Assembly (NCBI GenBank): GCA_965248395.1
Contig: OZ252103.1
Location: 744,001 to 808,000, forward strand
DNA length: 64,000 nucleotides
Direction: 5' to 3'
Source of the DNA: JAAXHH01 sp965248395
GTDB lineage: Bacteria > JAAXHH01
Part shown: in pieces, positions 26,512-33,555 of the stretch
How positions within the stretch are numbered: the first letter of the stretch is position 1
Layout of the letters: every line of letters starts with the position of its first letter
The notes under the pieces: generated by a model
The model's database searches: none
What the model was told of the DNA's origin: nothing
The model's input: the letters and a program-made list of their open reading frames with translations, nothing else
Made by a program: the position numbers and the translations under genes

Positions 26512-27882
26512 TCACTTCAGTTTGGCGATCATATGTTCCCGTAGCAGGGATCGCATGACTTCTCCGAAGGCGTCCAGGGTCGATGCGATATCCTCTTTGG
26601 TATGGGCGGAGGAAGTGACGCCTCCCGTGTAAGAAACCAGGTCTATGCCCCTGGCGAGCAGCGTTTTCTGGAATGCGGCGACCAGGGAAGCCGGGATATC
26701 CTTCAGGACGTTCACGTCGCTGGTCAACAACTGTTCCCGGTCGGAGGCTCCGCTTCCCGGATAGGCTTCGAGATAAACGTGGAAGATGGAAACGTCGCCG
26801 TAGACATAACCCGCCACGCGTTCCTCGCGGAGGATTTCATCCATGCCCCGCCGTAGACGTTCGGCCAGTTGGTTCGCCCTCACGTGGGGAAGACCTGTGG
26901 CCACTCTTTTCAGGGTGGCGATGCCGGCGGCGGTGGAAACCGGGTTGGCGTTGAAAGTACCGAGGTGATGTACCCGTTCGTACCGGTCCCGGTGCGCGTC
27001 GCCGGTGTAGTCGAACACTTCCATGATGTCGGCCCGCCCCGCGACCACGCCTCCCGGCATGCCTCCTGCCACGATCTTGCCGTGGAAACTCATGTCCGGT
27101 GTGATCCCGGAGTATTCCTGGTAGCCCCCGGGGGCGTAACGGAAACCGGTAATGACTTCGTCGTAGACCAGGAGTACACCGTGGGCCTCGGTCAGATCGC
27201 GAAGCCCTTCGTTGAACGCCACCGTCAGGGGTTCGGTACCCCAGGAGGCGCCGGATGGCTCCAGCATGACGGCGGCGATATCACGGTCCTTTTCCAACAG
27301 GGCTGCGACCCGGTCGAGTTCGGCCGGGATGACTTCAATCGTGTCCAGCACGCCTTCGGGGATACCCGCCGAAACGGGTTCGTTGAAGGGGATCATCGCG
27401 CCCTTGCCTACCCCGTCGTGCCATCCGCTGAAATGACCCTCGAAGCGCAGCACCCTGGTTTTGCCGGTATATGCCCGAGCAACGCGGAGCGCGAGCATGC
27501 TTCCCTCGGACCCCGAGTTCACGAAGCGCACGCGTTCGGCGCAGGGCACCAGCTTCTGAATCAGTTCGGCCCATTCCACCTGCATCGGATGGTCGTTGCC
27601 GAAATGGAAACCGAGGTCGAGGGCTTCATGCATGACCCGGCACACCTCCGGCGGTGCGTGTCCCAGTAGCAGTGCGGCGTTGCCCATGCCGTAGTCGATA
27701 TATTCCCGGCCGTCCTCGTCCCATTTTCGAGAGCCCGCCGCCCGGGACATGTACAACGGCAGGGGGTGCCCCCTGCGCAGATCGTGACCCACGCCGCCGG
27801 CCAGTGTTTCCAGAGCCCGCGAATACAGTTCCACCGCCCGTGGCTGGGTCTTCCTGTGCGCCTCGAATGTTACGTCACCCAT
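26512..27882 (-). CDS. Class III aminotransferase, glutamate-1-semialdehyde aminomutase-like
   Basis: A 456-residue PLP enzyme. GGVGHDLRRGHPLPLYMSRAAGSRKWDEDGREYIDY near the start and VRFVNSGSEGSMLALRVARAYTGK near 123-146 match the GSA-aminomutase subgroup. DEVITGFRYAPGG holds the PLP Asp, and FHGKIVAGGMPGGVVAGR the Schiff-base Lys. A role in heme synthesis is unlikely, since the neighbours are catabolic-looking; enzymes of this subgroup also act on amino sugars, beta-amino acids and taurine-like amines. The open frame continues to 28083, but the ATG at 27882 is chosen because it follows the previous gene's stop by 26 bases and the family's usual start is reached there. Confidence 0.87.
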   Translation of the reverse strand: MGDVTFEAHRKTQPRAVELYSRALETLAGGVGHDLRRGHPLPLYMSRAAGSRKWDEDGREYIDYGMGNAALLLGHAPPEVCRVMHEALDLGFHFGNDHPMQVEWAELIQKLVPCAERVRFVNSGSEGSMLALRVARAYTGKTRVLRFEGHFSGWHDGVGKGAMIPFNEPVSAGIPEGVLDTIEVIPAELDRVAALLEKDRDIAAVMLEPSGASWGTEPLTVAFNEGLRDLTEAHGVLLVYDEVITGFRYAPGGYQEYSGITPDMSFHGKIVAGGMPGGVVAGRADIMEVFDYTGDAHRDRYERVHHLGTFNANPVSTAAGIATLKRVATGLPHVRANQLAERLRRGMDEILREERVAGYVYGDVSIFHVYLEAYPGSGASDREQLLTSDVNVLKDIPASLVAAFQKTLLARGIDLVSYTGGVTSSAHTKEDIASTLDAFGEVMRSLLREHMIAKLK

Positions 27883-27908
27883 GTGCAAACCTCGCTTAAG
27901 CCACTCGA

Positions 27909-29348
27909 TCAACTCAACCGTTCGATCAACGCCAGCGTACGGTCGACGACCCGTTGCTCCGAATCCGGTTGGATGGCCGTGGGCAGACTGTAGGCCTGGA
28001 ACAGCAGATCGGGTACGCCGTACCAGCGCTTGTGGATGTCCCACCCTCCGGGCGGAAGATCCGCTGCCCGTGGAAGGTAGCATACGCAGCCGTTGGTGTA
28101 TCCCAGGACGAGGGTATTAAGGAAAGGCGATCCGGTCTTTACGGCCATTCCGGTTTCATAGAAAGCTTCTGTGCTGTTCGCCGCCAGGATGATGTCGTTG
28201 ATCCGTATGACCTGGATGACGATGTCGAACGCGGTCCTGTTGGTTTCAATCGCTTCGACGAGCCGCTCGCTCCAGTGCGCAAATCTCGTGTTTACAAGGA
28301 TTTCCCACTCTCTTCCACCATCGGACACCGCCCGGTTTAGTGCATCGTGGCATTCCTCCCTCATAGCCTGGGCCTCCGCGAGGGGAGGCAGGTCGATGAA
28401 CCGGAGCGACAGGGTATCGACCGCGGCGCCTAACCAGGTGCACGACTCGCCGGTGACAGGCTCCCAGGGCCAGACGGATATGCGGGACAGAGATCCCATG
28501 CTCCGGCGCGCCCCGCGTTTCCTGTGGGTGTGGATCGCCGAGGCGGTTCTGACTACTTCGGCCCCCAGCATGTACCCGGTCCGGTCTTTCTCGTCCCGGC
28601 AGTCGACATCCATACTCAAGCCGCCCCGCGGCATGATGTTGCCGCCGCAGCCCTGCAGGAAAAGCGACAGCCCGCCGATGGTGTTCTCGATCAGGGTGCG
28701 CGCCGCTCCCGGGAAGTCCGGCGAGGCCACCAGCGACCTGGGACCGATGGTCACCGGATGGCATCCGTAGCTGAACAGCGTGGCAATCGGGCGGCCGTCC
28801 AGGTCGTCCACGCGAAGAACCCCAACGGCCGAATCGATCGGATGGTCCGGCACTTCGCCGAGAAAAACATCTCCGTCGAGTCCGGTCTCACGGCGGTACA
28901 CCCCGATACGGCTGTCCCCCCGGCCCGAGCCGATGCGCGCGGGAACCCGCCGACCGTCCGCTTCCCGCGCCGCTTCCGTGATCCACCCGCAGAGATCTTC
29001 CTGGTAGCGAGACTGAAAGGCGATCTGGCCGGGTTCGTCGGGAAACCACTCCGGCATGGAAGGTGAACTGTGGGTGTGGTTCAGGTTGATCATCACGTGG
29101 GAGGAGGTGGTTCCTACCGCTTCGGCAACCCGTTCCCGCAGGCCGTTCATCACGCCCAGGTCCATCCATCCGGTATCCGTCGCGACGATCACGACTTTGG
29201 ACCGTCCGTCCGACAGGACCAGCGCCGTGGCCGTGAGGTCGCTTTCGATCGCCTGGACGACGCCCTCCCTCGAACTGAATCCGAAGGTCCGGATGCCCAG
29301 GGGAGGATTGATGACCCGCCGGCCGGTGCCGGCGTACAGGTCAGGCAT
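27909..29348 (-). CDS. Neutral ceramidase N-terminal-like hydrolase
   Basis: A 479-residue protein with the fold signature of neutral/alkaline non-lysosomal ceramidases. It has AGTGRRVINPPLG at the start, VVIVATDTGWMD, MINLNHTHSSP with the zinc-binding His pair near 88-98, FSYGCHPVTIGP near 194, and FLQGCGGNIMPR with the Gly-Asn loop near 234. It has no signal peptide and no C-terminal ceramidase sandwich domain, so it is a cytoplasmic short member. Many such bacterial relatives have unknown amide substrates. In this operon it may cleave an N-acyl bond before the class III aminotransferase acts (inference). Confidence 0.82.
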   Translation of the reverse strand: MPDLYAGTGRRVINPPLGIRTFGFSSREGVVQAIESDLTATALVLSDGRSKVVIVATDTGWMDLGVMNGLRERVAEAVGTTSSHVMINLNHTHSSPSMPEWFPDEPGQIAFQSRYQEDLCGWITEAAREADGRRVPARIGSGRGDSRIGVYRRETGLDGDVFLGEVPDHPIDSAVGVLRVDDLDGRPIATLFSYGCHPVTIGPRSLVASPDFPGAARTLIENTIGGLSLFLQGCGGNIMPRGGLSMDVDCRDEKDRTGYMLGAEVVRTASAIHTHRKRGARRSMGSLSRISVWPWEPVTGESCTWLGAAVDTLSLRFIDLPPLAEAQAMREECHDALNRAVSDGGREWEILVNTRFAHWSERLVEAIETNRTAFDIVIQVIRINDIILAANSTEAFYETGMAVKTGSPFLNTLVLGYTNGCVCYLPRAADLPPGGWDIHKRWYGVPDLLFQAYSLPTAIQPDSEQRVVDRTLALIERLS

Positions 29349-29354
29349 GGTGAG

Positions 29355-30203
29355 TTATACCGAAACGTGTTCCTGCATCAGGTCTTTCGTGAAGATCGTC
29401 TCCGTCAGGCAATCGATCTGGTTGCAATCGTACCACGTCATGTAGACAAATTCGAGGGACAGGCAGCCGCGGTAGTTCAGGCGCTCGAGCCGGTGCGCAA
29501 TGTCTACGAAATCGATGGTGTTTTCGTCCAGCCTCGACTGCAGCTTGCCGGGACGCGCCGCGCGGATATGGAAATGGTCGGTATGGGACAGGAGCGGGTG
29601 GATCCTTTCTTCCGGGATGTACTGCATGACGAAATGAGAATAGTCGAGGGTGACCGTGGCCCGCGGCGCCCGCTCCAGCAGGGACAGGGCCCGTTCAGGC
29701 GTATCGACCACGGACTGCACGTGGGGTTCGAAACGTACCGTGACTTCCTGTTCGCCTGCCATTTCGGTCAGGTTGTTCATTGCATCGACGGTCGTTGAGA
29801 GATCCTCGTCGAAAGACCTGCCAGGATGGTGCGTTCCCGGGCTGATGGTGAACCCTGGAATGCCCACGTACTTGCAGAAGCGGATGATTCCCTCGAATGA
29901 AGTCCTGTTCTTCTGCCGGACGGCCGGATCGGGGGCGTTGAAGGACCGTTCGTCCAGCGTGGCGCCGAACTGGGGAAAGAAATCGACGGCTTCAAGTTCG
30001 TATTCGTCCAGCAGGCGGTTGAGGCGGTCTGCGTGTCCCTGCGGATCGGCGCCCACTTCGTCGGGTTCCAGGCTGCATCGCCCCCGGTTGTGAAAACCCG
30101 CAATGTCCACGCCCTTGAAACCCATGGCACTGGCCAGCGCCAGCGTGCCTTCCAGGTCGAGGTATTCAAAGGAATGGTTGCTAAGGGTCAGGCGCATCGG
30201 CAA
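29355..30203 (-). CDS. Sugar phosphate isomerase/epimerase-like TIM barrel
   Basis: A 282-residue xylose-isomerase-like (AP endonuclease 2) TIM barrel. Its strands carry metal-ligand candidates: ALASAMGFKGVDIAG, VTVRFEPHVQS (Glu), ATVTLDYSHFV (Asp, His), DHFHIRAARPGK (His) and CLSLEFVY (Glu). This set of Glu/Asp/His is the usual divalent-metal site of the family. Reactions range from hexulose epimerisation to inosose dehydration. Its first 23 bases overlap the end of the dioxygenase gene, which implies co-translation. The substrate is unknown. Confidence 0.85.
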   Translation of the reverse strand: MPMRLTLSNHSFEYLDLEGTLALASAMGFKGVDIAGFHNRGRCSLEPDEVGADPQGHADRLNRLLDEYELEAVDFFPQFGATLDERSFNAPDPAVRQKNRTSFEGIIRFCKYVGIPGFTISPGTHHPGRSFDEDLSTTVDAMNNLTEMAGEQEVTVRFEPHVQSVVDTPERALSLLERAPRATVTLDYSHFVMQYIPEERIHPLLSHTDHFHIRAARPGKLQSRLDENTIDFVDIAHRLERLNYRGCLSLEFVYMTWYDCNQIDCLTETIFTKDLMQEHVSV

Positions 30204-30969
30204 CTCCCAGCAGGTTGTTCCAGCATTGCCACCTTATCTGGCGTTCCTTGTAATGATCGCTCTGCCCGACACCGATCGGGTTGCCGAAAGACAGGACGTT
30301 TCTGGGATCTTCCCGTTTTCCGCCCCAGGCGGTAGGCGTTTTCATCACGTCTGGATCGTGGTTCCAGGTCGGCGCCCTGTTGTCCCGAACCCGCCTGAAC
30401 AGGAACTTGATCATGTGGCGTTTGGCCGTTGTGCGATTGGCGGCGGTGCCGTGCCAGAGGTCGTAGTGGGTAAAGGCCATGGTTCCGGCCTTGAGTACCA
30501 TAGGCACCTGGCCGAGTATGTTGGTATAGGTGGCCATACGGTCTGTCGGCGCATTGCGGAACTGCGTACCCGGAACGATGATCGTCGGACCCATTTCAGG
30601 GGTAATATCGGTCGGATAGTACAGCCCGAGTAGCCGGTCGATACGGGTATCCCGGTTGTTGGTGCTGTCCTGGTGCCAGGACATGTGGCCGGTGTGCGGC
30701 TGCTTGCAATGCCAGTGGCGGTGTCCCATCACTTCGTAGTCCTCGCCGAGCAGGCTCACCAGGGCGCCCTTCACCGCGGAGTGTTCGATCACCTGCCACA
30801 GCTCAGGCACGGCTTCCGCGATGGCGTCGCCGGGGTTGTAGTCCAGGCCGTCCAGCTGGCCGGCGACCCGTTCATTGAGTCCTCCGGGTAGATCCAGTTC
30901 GAGCTGGTGATAGCCGTTCACGAGAAAACCGACCATCTCCATATCCGTGAGTAGAAGGGTCTTATCCAT
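30181..30969 (-). CDS. Phytanoyl-CoA dioxygenase (PhyH) family protein
   Basis: Fe(II)/2-oxoglutarate-dependent oxygenase of 262 residues. The facial triad is visible: H99-x-D101 in SWHQDSTNN, and the distal His in LWHGTAANRTTAKRH, where an Arg suited to bind 2-oxoglutarate follows. GPTIIVPGTQFRN is the typical double-stranded beta-helix strand. Family substrates include phytanoyl-CoA, ectoine and many small molecules. The ATG overlaps the stop of the upstream 99-aa gene (ATGGATAA), and its own end overlaps the isomerase start, so three genes are coupled. Confidence 0.88.
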   Translation of the reverse strand: MDKTLLLTDMEMVGFLVNGYHQLELDLPGGLNERVAGQLDGLDYNPGDAIAEAVPELWQVIEHSAVKGALVSLLGEDYEVMGHRHWHCKQPHTGHMSWHQDSTNNRDTRIDRLLGLYYPTDITPEMGPTIIVPGTQFRNAPTDRMATYTNILGQVPMVLKAGTMAFTHYDLWHGTAANRTTAKRHMIKFLFRRVRDNRAPTWNHDPDVMKTPTAWGGKREDPRNVLSFGNPIGVGQSDHYKERQIRWQCWNNLLGVADAPDP

Positions 30970-31261
30970 CCTGAACCTCCTCCAGTTTCTGCAAGATGAA
31001 CTCGTAGCCTACCACGTCGAGATCCCTGTCGTCGATGGGGGCCTGGAGATAGGGAAACTGCACGATCTGCCAGCCGTCGACCAGGGCGTCGTGGACGGTG
31101 CGATAGGGCCATTCCGGGATATCCGCCGTGATTTCCGCCCTGTAGTCCCTGGTGGGTTCGATGGGCGTGTATCCAAGGATCTCGGAGAAAACGCTGGGCG
31201 TTCGCGCGTGCAGGTAGAGCAGCCGTTGCCTGACGCTGGAGTTCGGTGGCAAAGAAGACAT
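30962..31261 (-). CDS. Uncharacterised 99-aa protein, first gene of the PhyH operon
   Basis: I do not recognise this protein. Starting at the ATG at 31261 it has 99 residues with no signal peptide or TM segment. The sequence is acidic, with a Trp/Tyr-containing middle (DIPEWPYRTVHDALVDGWQIVQFPY) and a helical end (VGYEFILQKLEEVQ). The open frame extends to 31399, but those residues are unlike a protein start. Its stop overlaps the dioxygenase start by eight bases, which strongly suggests that it belongs to that pathway, perhaps as a small subunit or partner. Confidence 0.65.
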   Translation of the reverse strand: MSSLPPNSSVRQRLLYLHARTPSVFSEILGYTPIEPTRDYRAEITADIPEWPYRTVHDALVDGWQIVQFPYLQAPIDDRDLDVVGYEFILQKLEEVQDG

Positions 31262-31370
31262 GGTGGTCTGGACTGTGAAGATGAAAGATCGGGTCGCAGG
31301 GTTGTTCAACGGATTAAGATGGAGAAATTTGACGCTGCATCCAAGGGAATAATAGGGCACTGATATTCGT

Positions 31371-31399
31371 TTGACAACGTATGCGCGATCCCGTACCAT
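31371..31399 (+). promoter_or_regulatory. Sigma-70-like promoter for the TonB-C lipoprotein gene
   Basis: TTGACA (31371-31376), a 17-base spacer and TACCAT (31394-31399, four of six). Transcription would begin near 31406, giving a leader of about 118 bases; GGAGGG lies about ten bases before the ATG at 31524. Confidence 0.45.
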
Positions 31400-31523
31400 T
31401 CGTTATTAGCCACCTATATCTCTCTCTTTTTCAAACCTAGACATTCCGAAATCGTCCTGTGGAACTCCTGGAATCCAGGCCCGCGGAGCATTGTATTCGT
31501 GGTCGACTGGGAGGGATATCAAA

Positions 31524-32249
31524 ATGCGTGCGTTTACATTCTTGGCGTTTTTGATTGCGGTTGCGGTCGCGTGTGGCGGTACCGACAACGCGGCAGACGA
31601 AGATATCGGACCTACGATCACAGTCGAAACCGCGGTCGTAGCAGCGGATTCTGCGACGGACTCGGCAGCCGTTGCTGGCATGGCGGAACCACCAACATTT
31701 CAAACGACGGCCATGGTTCCATCGGACAGCGAAATCAACTTTGAAGGAGACGTGCTGCTCGAGGTTCGAACCGTAGAGGGTGAACTCGACACGGTATGGA
31801 TCGCCGAGTCTTCGGGTTACCCGGAAGTGGACGAGTTCGCGTTGGATCATGTCCTGACCTCAGGAGTTGTAATCAGATTCGGCTGGGGCGATCCACCGTA
31901 TCGAATGATGGTTTACGTGAGGATCCCCATCGACTCGGGCGATGAAGCCGGGAATCCTGAGGACAGGGCTTCGGTGGGAAGCACTCCAATGACGATACCT
32001 GTAACGATCCGGCCTGAAATTGGAATAAACAATGAAGGGGACGTGGTTTTCGAAGTGCGGCTGGTCGAGGAATTGGTCGACACGGCATGGGTCGTGCAAT
32101 CATCGGGTTATCCGGAAGTGGACGAGTTCGCCATGGAGCATCTCATGTCATTGAAAGAGTCCGGTCATTTTTTCCAACTGGATTCGGAGAAACAGTCATT
32201 CCAGTTGCGTTTAGTCGTGAGACAACCCTCCGGTAAAGAAATCGAATAA
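31524..32249 (+). CDS. Lipoprotein with two TonB-C-like modules
   Basis: A 241-residue exported lipoprotein: hydrophobic signal and lipobox VAVAC (Cys near residue 17), then an Ala/Thr-rich acidic linker. Two similar modules follow. The first reads FEGDVLLEVRTVEGELDTVW and continues IAESSGYPEVDEFALDHVL; the second reads NEGDVVFEVRLVEELVDTAW and continues VVQSSGYPEVDEFAMEHLM. The G-V-x-E-V, V-x-SSGYPEVD pattern is that of the TonB C-terminal domain, normally present once at the end of an inner-membrane protein. Here it is doubled on a lipid-anchored protein without the TM helix, so it is not a canonical TonB. The ATG at 31524 is chosen over an upstream codon because the signal peptide begins there. 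Confidence 0.75.
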   Translation: MRAFTFLAFLIAVAVACGGTDNAADEDIGPTITVETAVVAADSATDSAAVAGMAEPPTFQTTAMVPSDSEINFEGDVLLEVRTVEGELDTVWIAESSGYPEVDEFALDHVLTSGVVIRFGWGDPPYRMMVYVRIPIDSGDEAGNPEDRASVGSTPMTIPVTIRPEIGINNEGDVVFEVRLVEELVDTAWVVQSSGYPEVDEFAMEHLMSLKESGHFFQLDSEKQSFQLRLVVRQPSGKEIE

Positions 32250-32267
32250 CCAGTGCTCGTCGACACA

Positions 32268-33005
32268 TCACCCGCCCCTTCTCGACGGCCAGGTGGCGAA
32301 GTACCCGGGTGCCCAGCACCTGGCGAGATGGAAATCGTGTCTCAGACAAGCCCCCGCAGGCGGCGCCGTCTCCGCTTCGATCCAGGCCTCGGCGCCGTCG
32401 AGTTCGGGGAATTCCAGGATCCAGGTGAACTCGCCATTTACGCCGGTGCCCAACAGGCGGAAGACCTCACCATTGATTAGGCCGTGGTCTCGGCTTACCT
32501 CCCTCAGTCGCCGCCATCTCTCCTCGCCGCCGTGCTCCCGAGGATTGTCCTGGTCGGAACCGCGACACCAGCCGCCGAAAGCCAGCAATACGATCGATGA
32601 GGGATCGGCGGTCAGGGGCGGGATCGCGCGCGGATCGGCGTCCGGGGCCACGGGAGGTTCGGACTTCCGGGGCAGCCAGGCCAGGCACTCCGGTTGCCAG
32701 CGTCGGGCGAGGGCATAATCATAGAAGCCATAGCGTCCGTAGGGAGGTTCCACCTCGGCCGACATCCAGGCCTCGGCACCGGCAAGATCCGGAAATTCAA
32801 TGGTCCAGAACCGCTCCCAACTGCCGCGGGGCCCCAGCAGACGGTAACCGTGCAGGCCGATCAGACCGTGGCACTCGGAGACCGACAGCATTAAATCCAC
32901 GTGCCGGCGCTCGTAGTCGAGCCGCTGATCCTTTTCGAGTTGATGCCACGCCGGCAAACGTCCGCCCCGGAAAAGAACAACGATGCTGTCGTCCCTCGCG
33001 GTCAT
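32268..33005 (-). CDS. Uncharacterised protein with internal duplication
   Basis: A 245-residue cytoplasmic protein that I cannot name. It is built of two homologous halves of about 110 residues joined by a Pro/Ala-rich linker (about 112-135). The first half reads HGLIGLHGYRLLG, then WTIEFPDLAGAEAWMSAEVEPP and ALARRWQPECLAWLP. The second reads HGLINGEVFRLLG, then WILEFPELDGAEAWIEAETAPP and HLARCWAPGYFATWP. The size and the EFP-L-GAEAW-xAE motif recall ferredoxin-like dimeric alpha/beta-barrel (YCII/EthD-like) proteins, where a pair of domains mimics a dimer; that is only a guess. It converges with the lipoprotein gene, 18 bases away. Confidence 0.7.
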   Translation of the reverse strand: MTARDDSIVVLFRGGRLPAWHQLEKDQRLDYERRHVDLMLSVSECHGLIGLHGYRLLGPRGSWERFWTIEFPDLAGAEAWMSAEVEPPYGRYGFYDYALARRWQPECLAWLPRKSEPPVAPDADPRAIPPLTADPSSIVLLAFGGWCRGSDQDNPREHGGEERWRRLREVSRDHGLINGEVFRLLGTGVNGEFTWILEFPELDGAEAWIEAETAPPAGACLRHDFHLARCWAPGYFATWPSRRGG

Positions 33006-33555
33006 GCCCGTCCTCCCCTCGGTCTATCTGACGAATACATTGATTATCGTCTTCCTCCGCGTTCCTTCAAACCCTTGTCCTGTAAGAAGTTTGCCGAAAA
33101 ATCGTTGTGAGATCTGGACGCTCGCCGGCCGTTGTACTTTTCACAAAAGCAGTATCAAGATCCAGCACTTCAGGCAGATACGAAAGTTCTGGAGGTCAAT
33201 ATCCGATGGACGACAACAGTAGCAACGGCAAGACCACCAGGACGCCCTGGTCATCATAGTATATGAAAGCGAAAGCATAAGCAACATGGTGGCAGGAAAT
33301 TGTTCTATCTGACTCTTTCGAATCTGTCAAAATCTGGTGCCGGTCCGTCGCATCATACCCTTGACAACATGGGTTCATTCGGCCTACTTCTCAATATAGA
33401 TACTGGAGTTTTAAGAGCGTACTCGGTTCCTGGTGGGAATTCGGTACGGCGTGACACCGGGGAGATTGAATAGCCTTCAGGGTTGCACTGCCCGTACTGT
33501 TAAGCCAGACAACGGTCCAGTAGTTTCACATGTGGGTCCACCGTCGAAAGCAACC
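33006..33555. other. Intergenic, upstream region of the TonB-like gene
   Basis: About 550 bases with no convincing gene. A TTGACA hexamer is present at 33361-33366, but no good -10 box follows at the right distance. The frame of the TonB-like gene is open back to 33433, but those residues do not look like a protein N-terminus. No RNA gene was seen. Confidence 0.5.
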
